Shown piece after piece: positions 1 through 6,820 of a stretch of DNA of 7,171 nt (its first letter is position 1; every line of letters starts with the position of its first letter). Position numbers and translations under genes: made by a program. This stretch comes from Candidatus Aminicenantota bacterium (GTDB taxonomy: Bacteria; Acidobacteriota; Aminicenantia; Aminicenantales; Aminicenantaceae), in assembly GCA_030615975.1 (NCBI GenBank), contig JAUWYH010000076.1, positions 1-7,171 on the forward strand. The letters are read 5' to 3'. The notes beneath the pieces are model-generated. The model saw nothing but the letters and a program-made list of their open reading frames with translations, made no database searches and was not told the origin of the DNA.

Positions 1-266
1 GCAAAACATCCAATTTTTTCAAGGTCTTCAAGATTCACTCCGTAACGACCTACATGATACAAAGAAGGCAGTCCTTTTTGGGCCAAGATGCCTTCTTTTC
101 CTTCTGGGAGAGAAATGATCTTAAAGCCGAGCCTTTCGCCTTTTTCTCTGATTTCCTCTGTTATGAATCCGCCCAATTTCGGCGAGAAAGCAGGGTCTTT
201 GATTATTTTTTTGATTAAGGTTGTCTTCCCACAACGAGGCGGTCCTGTAATCAGTAAATTGTTCAA
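1..266 (-). CDS. THEP1-family P-loop NTPase, N-terminal part (cut by the left edge)
   Basis: This is the first 88 codons of a nucleoside-triphosphatase of the THEP1 type (NTPase_1 family); the rest lies beyond the left edge. A Walker A loop, GPPRCGKT, sits at residues 8-15 directly after a hydrophobic strand (NLLIT). The family-typical GGFITEEIR segment follows at about 32-40, then GERLGFKIISL at 43-53 and VGRYGVNLEDLE at about 72-83. Walker B and the C-terminal part cannot be seen. Members hydrolyse ATP, GTP and other NTPs in vitro; their cellular role is not settled. A TAA lies two codons upstream in frame, so TTG at 266-264 is the only start that keeps the strand before the P-loop. The ribosome binding site is weak (AGAA-type, A-rich). 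The gene lies 43 bases after ftcD on the same strand and is probably the last visible gene of that operon. The family call is confident; the start is less so. Confidence 0.85.
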   Translation of the reverse strand, partial: MNNLLITGPPRCGKTTLIKKIIKDPAFSPKLGGFITEEIREKGERLGFKIISLPEGKEGILAQKGLPSLYHVGRYGVNLEDLEKIGCF

Positions 267-309
267 AGTTTATTCTAATTCTTTTTTTATGATTGCTCTC
301 AATTCATCA

Positions 310-1362
310 CTAAAGGGTATTCTCTTCCTCTCTAAACTGGTTTTCAATTATCTTTTTTTGAGGGTCAAATGGAGAAACATCGTTTAATCCGAGAGAGATA
401 ACCGCTGTTCTTATAAGGTTTTCTTCGGGAACTCCAGGACTTTTTCCTTGCTTTTCGAGATAATACCTTCCAGCCATGAGAAGGGCTTCTTTGGGAATAA
501 GGCCGACTAATTCGCTACCTGTAACTCGCAACCCAAGTTTTTCTGCCTCTTTACGCGCTTCGTCAAAAACGAGGTGGGGAGGAGATATCTTGTAATTTGT
601 GAAATTTATCGAAATTTGAGCAATTCCGTAGTCTTCAATATACCATCCAACCGCTTTAACAGCCTTAAATTTGCCAGGGACATCGATAACTTCACCATTC
701 TCATCTTTTATTATTTTCCCTTCTTTATCTCTTTTTGCCCGTCCTTTCTCTCTTAAATTGAGGGCGATTTCCTGAGCAAGCTTCCTATCGTACGTATTAA
801 GGTTTATGTTATAAGCGATTAAAAATTCTCGTGCCCCGATCACTGTGGCTCCAGCTTTGGGATTAAACACAGGTTCCCCGTAATCCGGAATCCATTCTGA
901 GTTTTTCAATTTTTCAGGTAGGCCTTCATATTCTCCTTCTCGGATATTGGCTAGATTTTTTCTCTCTGGTTTTTGTGCCGCCTCTTCGTAGAGATAAATT
1001 GGAATGCCGAGTTCTTTGCCGACTTTTTCTCCTAATTCATGGGCGAGTTTCACACAATCTTCCATGGTCACTTCAGATACAGGAACAAGAGGACAGACGT
1101 CCGTGGCCCCTATGCGGCTGTGTGCACCACTGTGTTTTCTCATATCAATGACTTCAGCCGCTTTTTTTATAGCTTTAAATGCAGCTTCTTTTACTCCTGA
1201 AGGAGAACCGATAAAAGTGACAACGGTACGGTTTGTTGATTCTCCTGGATCCACATCAAGGAGAGCAACTTGAGGCGTTGATTCTATCTCTTTTGTGATA
1301 GCTTTTATTTTTTTTTTATCTCTTCCTTCGCTGAAATTGGGAACACATTCAACGAGTTTCAT
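310..1362 (-). CDS. ftcD: glutamate formimidoyltransferase, monofunctional
   Basis: This cytoplasmic enzyme transfers the formimino group between N-formimino-L-glutamate and tetrahydrofolate, linking histidine breakdown to the folate pool. The N-terminal subdomain begins with the family hallmark VECVPNFSEGRD (4-15). The catalytic histidine is expected at His81 in GAHSRIGATDVCPLVPV (79-95); most relatives have His-Pro-Arg here, whereas this protein has His-Ser-Arg. The C-terminal subdomain contains VIGAREFLIAYNINLNT (174-190), a charged insertion (about 209-226) leading into VPGKFKAVKAVGWYIEDYGIAQISINFTN, and VTGSELVGLIP (280-290). The protein stops at 350 residues, just after the PFDPQKKIIE segment where bifunctional FTCD proteins continue into the cyclodeaminase, so only the transferase is present. 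No other histidine-utilisation gene is nearby. Its ATG overlaps the stop of the upstream M16 gene by four bases (ATGA), with a good AAGGAAGAG ribosome binding site inside that gene, indicating translational coupling. Confidence 0.95.
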   Translation of the reverse strand: MKLVECVPNFSEGRDKKKIKAITKEIESTPQVALLDVDPGESTNRTVVTFIGSPSGVKEAAFKAIKKAAEVIDMRKHSGAHSRIGATDVCPLVPVSEVTMEDCVKLAHELGEKVGKELGIPIYLYEEAAQKPERKNLANIREGEYEGLPEKLKNSEWIPDYGEPVFNPKAGATVIGAREFLIAYNINLNTYDRKLAQEIALNLREKGRAKRDKEGKIIKDENGEVIDVPGKFKAVKAVGWYIEDYGIAQISINFTNYKISPPHLVFDEARKEAEKLGLRVTGSELVGLIPKEALLMAGRYYLEKQGKSPGVPEENLIRTAVISLGLNDVSPFDPQKKIIENQFREEENTL

Positions 1363-2819
1363 TCGAACTCTTCCTTTTTTATGGAATACTGTAGAATGCC
1401 TTTATTATTATAAACTTCTACCTCTTCAAATTCTCTGAGGTGGTCGATGAGGATATCTTTATTGCCGACAATAACGACCACAGTAGTAAGAATCGGATAC
1501 TTTTGAGCTATCTCATGCACCTTCTTAGAGTCAATAAGCATAATATTTTCATAGTATTTGCTCCAGTGTTCTTCTCCAAGTTGAAAAGCCTGAATCTGAG
1601 ACACTTTTAAAGATAGATTATCGAAGGTTTCAATTTTAAGAGGAAAATTTCCGATCAAGTAAGATTTAGCCTGCTCGATTTCAAAACTTGGTATTTCTTC
1701 TTGAGCGATCTTTTCAATTTCCCTAAGAGTTTCCATTACAGAGGCATGAATGACCTCAGGTCTCACTTTTGCTTTTATAAAGAATACGCCACAGGCTTTA
1801 AACAATTCGATCTCGCTGAATGCATAATAAGCATACCCCTTCGATTCTCTGAGATTCATAAAAAGACGGCTGGCAGGGGTTCCGCCCAGAACTTGGTTGA
1901 GAACAACAAGAGGGAAAAAATCATCGTTGGATAAAGGAGAAATGATATTTCCCATGTAGATCGTTACATCCTTTTCATGAGGGATGTCGACAAAGATGAT
2001 TTTCAATCTATCATTCGGATCAGGAGAAGAGATAAAAGAGAATTCCTTATCTTTTCTCTGCCAAGTGTTGAGATAGCGACTGACTTTTCTGGTAGCTGTC
2101 CTTAGGTTGAGATTGCCAGTTAAGACAAGCCGAGCATTGTTTGGCCTGTAATATTTATCATAAAAAGATAAGAGATTATTTTTTTTTATATTTTTTAACA
2201 CATCCTCATTATAAGTGCTCTTTCTGTAAGGATGATCTCTGAAGAGAAGATGATAGAGTTGTCTTTTAGCGACATACTCAGGTTCCGAGGCCCTTCTCAC
2301 TAACTCATAAAACATGGATCTTCTTACATTTGCGATTTCTTTTTCAGAAAAAGAGGGTTGGAGAATCATTTTGCTCAAAATATCAAGGCTTTCATTCAGA
2401 CCTTCCTCCGAAAAAGTAAAAGTAAACATTGAATAGTCGGGGGAAGTCGAGGTCGAGAAACGGCCTCCGATAGATTCAATCTTTTCCTCTATATCGGATA
2501 GAGAAAGCCTTAAGGTTCCACGATTCAACATGTTAGCAGTAAAAGTCGCTGTGCCCGGAAATTTTTCTGGAGAGGCGCTTTCCCCGGTCAAGATGATCAA
2601 ACGGAGGGTGATGACCGGAAGATTATCACGGTAGATTACTGAGAGAGCAAGGCCATTGGAGAGGATAGCAGATTCTACGGGAGGAAGTTTAAGCTCAGGA
2701 AGAGGATCAGGATAAGGCGGGGATTTTCGAAATCTTTCTTGAGAAATAAGAGGGAATTTCAACCCACAAAGAACAAGAAAAAAGAAGAAGAAAGGAAGAA
2801 TCTTTGTCCTGAGCTTCAT
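1359..2819 (-). CDS. exported M16-family protein, non-catalytic-type subunit
   Basis: This is the second of two tandem M16 (pitrilysin/processing-peptidase fold) proteins. Residues 1 to about 26 form a signal peptide: basic MKLRTK, a Phe/Leu-rich core, then PLIS-QE. The cysteine at 18 (LVLC) is a poor lipobox because leucine precedes it. The two M16 domains span roughly 48-235 and 270-460. Where an active protease has HxxEH, this protein has T92-F-T-A95-N96 in GTATFTANMLNRGT, so zinc ligands and general base are absent, as is usual for the inactive partner of M16B pairs. It keeps the other hallmark of that partner, Arg324 and Tyr331 in NLRESKGYAYYAF, spaced seven residues apart as in the substrate-binding Arg/Tyr pair. 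YYRPNNARLVLTGNL (223-237) is another family motif. It probably forms a periplasmic or envelope heterodimer with the product of the gene it overlaps by four bases. Its own ribosome binding site is weak (AAAGATAA), fitting coupling. No specific substrate can be named. Confidence 0.9.
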   Translation of the reverse strand: MKLRTKILPFFFFFLVLCGLKFPLISQERFRKSPPYPDPLPELKLPPVESAILSNGLALSVIYRDNLPVITLRLIILTGESASPEKFPGTATFTANMLNRGTLRLSLSDIEEKIESIGGRFSTSTSPDYSMFTFTFSEEGLNESLDILSKMILQPSFSEKEIANVRRSMFYELVRRASEPEYVAKRQLYHLLFRDHPYRKSTYNEDVLKNIKKNNLLSFYDKYYRPNNARLVLTGNLNLRTATRKVSRYLNTWQRKDKEFSFISSPDPNDRLKIIFVDIPHEKDVTIYMGNIISPLSNDDFFPLVVLNQVLGGTPASRLFMNLRESKGYAYYAFSEIELFKACGVFFIKAKVRPEVIHASVMETLREIEKIAQEEIPSFEIEQAKSYLIGNFPLKIETFDNLSLKVSQIQAFQLGEEHWSKYYENIMLIDSKKVHEIAQKYPILTTVVVIVGNKDILIDHLREFEEVEVYNNKGILQYSIKKEEFE

Positions 2820-4141
2820 TTTATCTTTACATTAAGAAGAATATTTTTTGGGGTGAAATACCTGTTCATGAGACCAATAATTTCCGCAGGAGTGACCGCA
2901 AGATACCTTTCTAATTCTTTAGGAAAATTTTCTAAATTATTTTTTGCCATATACTCTTCTGCAAGGAAAATAGATCTCTCCATGTAGGTAGAGTATTGGT
3001 TAATGTAGTCCATCTTAAACATGTTTTTTGATTTTTTGAGTTCCTTCTCGGAGATGAGAGTAGTTTTAAGCTTATTTATTTCTGAAAAGATGGCCTTTTT
3101 ACTTCTCTCCATCATTATTTCATTACTATTGATGATGAATATTTTGAAAGCAGCAAGCTCTCTTCTTTCTTCAATTCCCCCGCTTAAATCAAAAGCGATT
3201 CGTTCTTTCTTAATCAATCTTTTGTAGAGACGAGAAGTCTTCCCATGCAAGAGAATATAGTCAATAATTCTCAATGGATAATAATCATCTGAATAGGGAG
3301 CAGCTATTCGATAACCCAGGAAAAATGCAGGCAATGAGGCGAGAGAATCCTGGTGAGTATTTACGATGGATTTTTTTTCTGGAAACTTCACTAAAGGAAG
3401 GGGAGTAATCTCTTTTCCTTTAGGAATGGTTTCGAAATATTTTCGAATAAGCTGGAGTGTTTTCTTTTTATCAATGTTTCCAGTAATAGAGAGAACAGCA
3501 TTGTTTGGCCTGTAGTAGGTTGAATAGAAAATTCTCACATCTTCCTCTGTTATCTCTCTCAAGCTGGCTTCATTCCCGAAAACAGGATGGCTGTGAGTAA
3601 AATTAGGGAAGAGAAGCTGATCGAAAAATATAGAACTTTCCAGATACAGGTCTGTGGCTTTCCTGTGACGAATCTCTTCAATAAGAGCCTCTTTCATCCT
3701 TTCCACGTTAGAAGTATTAATTTCAAGAGATTTCATCCTGTCTGATTCAAGCCATAATACCAATGCAAGTTGGTTGGAGGGAACAGTCTGGTAGAAAATA
3801 GTTTTATTTTCTGTGGTGGCAGCGTTTAGTTCTCCTCCTATCCTCTGGATAAAACTGATGTGTTGCATGCGGCCGATATTCATTGATCCTTGGAACATTA
3901 AATTTTCCAATAAATAGGCTAAACCTTCTTTTCCAGGTTTCTCGTGAATAGAGCCAACATTGTAAGCAACCACAATAGAGACAAGAGGCAGATAATAATC
4001 CTCGGAGAGAATAACCTGGAGTCCGTTTTTTAATTTGTATTGTTCAATAGGGAAGGGAAATCCCTTTTCTTCTTGGCCTCTGGCAAAGCTCAAGAGAAGA
4101 AATAAGATTAAGGAGGAAATGAGCACCTCTTTTTTAGACAT
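2816..4141 (-). CDS. exported M16-family protein with degenerate zinc motif (putative pseudoprotease)
   Basis: This is the first gene of the leftward operon and resembles the catalytic subunit of bacterial M16 pairs. Residues 1 to about 22 form a Sec signal peptide (MSKKEV, then a Leu/Ile/Phe-rich core ending near SFARG-QE). The M16 fold is clear: YKLKNGLQVILSED (35-48), GSIHEKPGKEGLAYLLENLMFQGS (63-86), YYRPNNAVLSITGNID (209-224) and SRLYKRLIKKERIAF (303-317). The zinc-binding HxxEH is replaced by Y76-L-L-E79-N80. The catalytic-type glutamate remains and the distal acidic ligand is plausibly kept in ALIEEIR (Glu155/156), but both histidines are lost. The codons read TAT and AAT, each one base from a His codon. 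The rest of the gene is open and intact at 441 residues, the usual length, so it is not decaying overall. The ATG at 4141 has an AGAAGAAAAG ribosome binding site. Its stop overlaps the next M16 gene by four bases. It may be a binding or scaffold protein, or it may use altered metal ligands. Confidence 0.9.
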   Translation of the reverse strand: MSKKEVLISSLILFLLLSFARGQEEKGFPFPIEQYKLKNGLQVILSEDYYLPLVSIVVAYNVGSIHEKPGKEGLAYLLENLMFQGSMNIGRMQHISFIQRIGGELNAATTENKTIFYQTVPSNQLALVLWLESDRMKSLEINTSNVERMKEALIEEIRHRKATDLYLESSIFFDQLLFPNFTHSHPVFGNEASLREITEEDVRIFYSTYYRPNNAVLSITGNIDKKKTLQLIRKYFETIPKGKEITPLPLVKFPEKKSIVNTHQDSLASLPAFFLGYRIAAPYSDDYYPLRIIDYILLHGKTSRLYKRLIKKERIAFDLSGGIEERRELAAFKIFIINSNEIMMERSKKAIFSEINKLKTTLISEKELKKSKNMFKMDYINQYSTYMERSIFLAEEYMAKNNLENFPKELERYLAVTPAEIIGLMNRYFTPKNILLNVKIK

Positions 4142-4170
4142 AATGCTTTTCTTCTGATTTCATATTTAAG

Positions 4171-4200
4171 ATTATATAAATAGCATAAATAAGAGAACAA
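4171..4200 (-). promoter_or_regulatory. promoter of the M16-ftcD-NTPase operon
   Basis: On the minus strand a perfect TATAAT (4176-4171) lies about 30 bases upstream of the start codon of the first M16 gene. A TTGTTC hexamer (4200-4195) lies 18 bases further upstream and could serve as a degenerate -35 box. The -10 match is exact, but the DNA is A/T-rich, so a chance match is possible. Its location, in the only non-coding stretch ahead of three overlapping genes, supports the call. Confidence 0.5.
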
Positions 4201-4201
4201 T

Positions 4202-4211
4202 TCCAATTGGA
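4202..4211. promoter_or_regulatory. 10-base palindrome between the divergent promoters, candidate operator
   Basis: TCCAATTGGA is a perfect 10-base palindrome lying just upstream of the -35 positions proposed for the leftward operon and about 16 bases upstream of a TTGAAA on the rightward side. A second small dyad, AATCCGATT (4221-4229), follows 9 bases later and shares a similar half-site (CCAATTG versus CCGATTG). The position suits a site read by one regulator of both operons, but no regulator gene is visible and a 10-base palindrome can arise by chance. Confidence 0.25.
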
Positions 4212-4244
4212 TAACCTTAAAATCCGATTGAAAATAAAGCTTTT

Positions 4245-4272
4245 TTGTGTTAATTTTTCAGCTTGTATTAAT
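4245..4272 (+). promoter_or_regulatory. possible metK-ahcY promoter
   Basis: A TTGTGT hexamer (4245-4250) and ATTAAT (4267-4272) are 16 bases apart, and the latter is preceded by TGT, as in an extended -10. A rival arrangement is TTGAAA (4228-4233) with TAATTT (4251-4256) at 17 bases. Both match consensus poorly, so the promoter is placed by position more than by sequence. The rest of the leader up to the AAAGGAGG ribosome binding site (4289-4296) is too short and too A/T-rich to hold a SAM or SAH riboswitch. Confidence 0.3.
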
Positions 4273-4301
4273 AAGAGTGCCATTCTTCAAAGGAGGAAGC
4301 G

Positions 4302-5468
4302 ATGAGCATAGAGGGAAAACATTTGTTCACATCTGAATCTGTTGCAGAAGGTCATCCAGATAAAATTTGCGACCAAATTTCAGATGCTATTCTTGATGAT
4401 CTTATAAGCCAGGATTCCAAAAGCCGAGTAGCCTGTGAGACTTTGGTGACTACCGGACTTGTCCTTATTGCAGGGGAGATAACTAGCCGAGGCTACTGCG
4501 AGTTTCAGAAGGTAGTCAGAAATACGGTCAAGGAAATCGGATACACAAGAGCTAAGTACGGCTTTGATTATAAAACCTGTAGCGTCATCTCTTCTATACA
4601 TGAGCAATCGGCTGATATTGCCAGAGGAATCGATAAAACTGAATCTCGTGAACAAGGGGCAGGGGACCAGGGCCTGATGTTTGGTTACGCCTGCAGAGAA
4701 ACAGAAGAACTCATGCCAATGCCTATCATGCTGGCTCATAAGTTGGTGAAAAGACTAAGCCAAGTGAGAAAAGAAGAAATATTGACTTTCCTTAGACCTG
4801 ATGGAAAGTCTCAAGTGACCGTAGAATATGAATCCGATACCCCTAAAAGGGTGGAAGCCATTGTGATAGCCGCTCAGCATAACCTTCAAGTGAAAATGAG
4901 TGATTTGAGGGAAGATATCGAAACGCTCGTTGTCAAACAAATTATAACTCCTGAAATGCTTGATAAAAATACTAAAATTTATATAAACGAAACTGGTCGT
5001 TTTGAGCAAGGTGGACCTTTAGCGGATACAGGCATCACTGGTCGTAAGATAATTGTCGACACTTACGGTGGAGTTGGAAGCCATGGGGGCGGATGTTTTT
5101 CCGGGAAAGATCCGTCCAAGGTTGATCGTTCAGGGTCTTATATGGCCCGGTACATTGCAAAAAATTTGGTTGCGGCTGGTATTGCTGACAAGCTCGAAAT
5201 CCAAATTGCCTACGCCATAGGTGTGGCTCATCCGGTATCTCTGATGATCGATTCTTATGGAACGGCAAAGATTTCAGAGGATAAGATAAAAGATTTGATT
5301 CGATCTCACTTCGATCTTCGACCGAAGAAGATGATCGAGGTTCTGAAACTGCTTAGGCCTATATACAAAAAAACAGCATGTTACGGTCATTTCGGACGAA
5401 ATGAAAAGGAATTTACTTGGGAAAAAACAGATAAGGCCGAAGCTTTGAAAAAAGATGCAGGATTATGA
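4302..5468 (+). CDS. metK: S-adenosylmethionine synthase (methionine adenosyltransferase)
   Basis: This cytoplasmic enzyme makes S-adenosylmethionine from L-methionine and ATP, releasing phosphate and diphosphate, normally as a homotetramer. All family signatures are present: TSESVAEGHPDKICDQISDAILD (10-32), with His18 and Asp20 for ATP and magnesium; GEI around Glu59; the GAGDQGLMFGYA loop (119-130); GPLADTGITGRKIIVDTYGG (238-257), with Asp242, Arg248 and Lys249; and the glycine-rich phosphate loop GGGCFSGKDPSKVDRS (262-277), with Lys269, Lys273 and Asp275. That last loop carries Cys265 where most relatives have Ala. The C-terminal YGHFGR (361-366) is typical. At 388 residues it has the usual length and is complete. 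The ATG follows a near-ideal AAAGGAGG with five bases between, which fixes the start and suggests high expression. It is the first gene of a two-gene rightward operon with ahcY, divergent from the M16 operon. Confidence 0.98.
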   Translation: MSIEGKHLFTSESVAEGHPDKICDQISDAILDDLISQDSKSRVACETLVTTGLVLIAGEITSRGYCEFQKVVRNTVKEIGYTRAKYGFDYKTCSVISSIHEQSADIARGIDKTESREQGAGDQGLMFGYACRETEELMPMPIMLAHKLVKRLSQVRKEEILTFLRPDGKSQVTVEYESDTPKRVEAIVIAAQHNLQVKMSDLREDIETLVVKQIITPEMLDKNTKIYINETGRFEQGGPLADTGITGRKIIVDTYGGVGSHGGGCFSGKDPSKVDRSGSYMARYIAKNLVAAGIADKLEIQIAYAIGVAHPVSLMIDSYGTAKISEDKIKDLIRSHFDLRPKKMIEVLKLLRPIYKKTACYGHFGRNEKEFTWEKTDKAEALKKDAGL

Positions 5469-5496
5469 TTAAGAAAAGCGAGTAAAGGAGACGAGA

Positions 5497-6753
5497 ATGG
5501 ATTATGACGTAAAGGATTTGAACCTTGCAGAAAAAGGAAAGCTAAAAAAAGAGTGGGCAGGAAGATTCATGCCTGTCCTTGGCTTGATCAAGGAGAGATT
5601 TTCAAGAGAAAAACCTTTTAAAGGACTCAGAATTTCAGCATGTCTACATGTCACGAGCGAGACAGCAAACTTAATGGAGGCCTTAAAGCTTGGAGGAGCA
5701 GAGATTTTCCTGACGGCCTCCAATCCTCTTAGCACCCAAGATGATGTGGCTGCTGCTTTGGTCAAATATTATGAAGTGCCTGTTTTTGCCATTAAAGGGG
5801 AGGATAACAAGAAATACTACAAACACATCAATCAAGCTCTCGACCTCAAGCCCCAAATAACCATGGATGATGGAGCGGATTTGGTGTGCACAATTCATTC
5901 GGAGAGAAAAAATCTTTTTGAAAATGTCATAGGAGGAACTGAAGAGACAACCACAGGAGTGATTCGCTTAAGAAGTATGGCTAAAAAGAAAGTGCTTCAA
6001 TATCCAATTATCGCTGTCAATGATGCCAAAACAAAATATCTTTTTGACAATCGTTACGGTACTGGGCAGAGCACGATAGACGGCATTCTGAGGGCGACCA
6101 ATATTCTTTTAGCAGGATTGAATTTTGTAGTGGCAGGATATGGATGGTGCGGCCGAGGAGTATCGATGAGAGCAAAAGGAGCAGGAGCCAAAGTCATCAT
6201 CAGCGAAGTGGATGCTCTTAGAGCTTTAGAAGCAGTGATGGATGGATTCCAAGTGATGCCTTTAAAAGACGCGGCTAAAATCGGTGATGTTTTCGTCACA
6301 GTAACGGGGGACAAAAATGTAATAAGCCGTGATCATTTTTTAAGAATGAAAGATGGAGCTATCGTGGCCAATTCCGGCCATTTCAATGTGGAAATCGATA
6401 TTCCTGCCCTGGAGGAGTTAGCCCAAAGCAAGAAGCGAATAAGAGATTTTGTCGAGGAGTATTCCCTAAAGAACGGAAAGAAGATTTACCTTTTGGCTGA
6501 AGGGAGGCTGATCAATCTCTCTTCAGCAGAGGGCCATCCGGCTGTGGTCATGGATATGAGTTTTGCCAATCAAGCTCTGAGTGTTCTATTCCTGTCTAAA
6601 GAAGGGAAGGCCCTCCAAAAAAAAGTTTATCCAGTCCCGAGGGAAATTGACGAGAAGATTGCTCAGATGAAGCTGAAAGCTTTAAGGGTAAAGATTGATA
6701 AGTTGACGCCAGATCAGAAAAAATACCTTACTGGCTGGGAAGAGGGAACGTAG
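5497..6753 (+). CDS. ahcY: adenosylhomocysteinase (S-adenosyl-L-homocysteine hydrolase)
   Basis: This cytoplasmic NAD-dependent enzyme reversibly splits S-adenosylhomocysteine into adenosine and homocysteine, relieving product inhibition of methyltransferases. The substrate-site residues align with the well-studied enzymes by spacing: His51 and Thr53 (CLHVTSET), Asp125 (MDDGAD), Glu150 (GGTEETTTG), Lys180, Asp184 and Asn185 (NDAKTKYLFDN), His295 (NSGHF) and His347 (AEGHPAVVMDMS). GTGQSTIDGILRATN (188-202) and the Rossmann loop VAGYGWCGRG (212-221) bind NAD. At 418 residues it is the short form without the roughly 40-residue insertion of many proteobacterial enzymes. It ends in KKYLTGWEEGT rather than the Lys-Tyr-Arg-Tyr tail of eukaryotic-type enzymes, which resembles archaeal and Thermotoga versions. 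An AAAGGAG site (5484-5490) precedes the ATG by six bases. It lies 28 bases after metK with no terminator between them, so the two are probably co-transcribed. Confidence 0.98.
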   Translation: MDYDVKDLNLAEKGKLKKEWAGRFMPVLGLIKERFSREKPFKGLRISACLHVTSETANLMEALKLGGAEIFLTASNPLSTQDDVAAALVKYYEVPVFAIKGEDNKKYYKHINQALDLKPQITMDDGADLVCTIHSERKNLFENVIGGTEETTTGVIRLRSMAKKKVLQYPIIAVNDAKTKYLFDNRYGTGQSTIDGILRATNILLAGLNFVVAGYGWCGRGVSMRAKGAGAKVIISEVDALRALEAVMDGFQVMPLKDAAKIGDVFVTVTGDKNVISRDHFLRMKDGAIVANSGHFNVEIDIPALEELAQSKKRIRDFVEEYSLKNGKKIYLLAEGRLINLSSAEGHPAVVMDMSFANQALSVLFLSKEGKALQKKVYPVPREIDEKIAQMKLKALRVKIDKLTPDQKKYLTGWEEGT

Positions 6754-6756
6754 ATT

Positions 6757-6820
6757 AAATGTAGGGCCCGATGCCCTCATCGGCGGATATAGGACCGTTC
6801 GGAGAACGGTCCCTACATTT
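6757..6820. repeat. compound palindromic repeat, REP-like
   Basis: Perfect 10-base outer arms, AAATGTAGGG (6757-6766) and CCCTACATTT (6811-6820), enclose two further hairpins. One is CCGATG/CATCGG (6768-6773 with 6778-6783, four-base loop). The other is GGACCGTTC/GAACGGTCC (6792-6800 with 6804-6812, three-base loop). The second hairpin shares two bases with the right outer arm, so two folds compete. The G+C-rich stems stand out against the A/T-rich surroundings. Nested arms with GTAGGG/CCCTAC ends fit a small dispersed palindromic element. Copy number cannot be judged here, since only one copy is in the window. Confidence 0.6.

Noticed and set aside
353..359. A7 run near the end of ftcD as a programmed frameshift site
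   Set aside because: Both shifted frames meet a stop within a few codons (TAA in +1, TGA in -1), so slippage would add no meaningful extension.
88..387. Plus-strand 99-codon open frame across the NTPase and ftcD ends
   Set aside because: The minus strand here has a clear P-loop NTPase and the ftcD C-terminus; the plus-strand translation is low in complexity and matches nothing I recognise.
2757..2819. Lipoprotein signal (LVLC) at the N-terminus of the second M16 protein
   Set aside because: The residue before Cys18 is Leu, which does not fit the small-residue requirement of lipoboxes, and a conventional cleavage site is available later at PLIS-QE.
4380..5268. Three long open frames on the minus strand inside metK (119, 84 and 77 codons)
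   Set aside because: They lie wholly within a gene with complete metK motifs, and their translations show no domain-like features. They are antisense by-products of metK codon use.
5502..6314. Minus-strand open frames inside ahcY
   Set aside because: They are antisense to a fully conserved ahcY, with no recognisable motifs.
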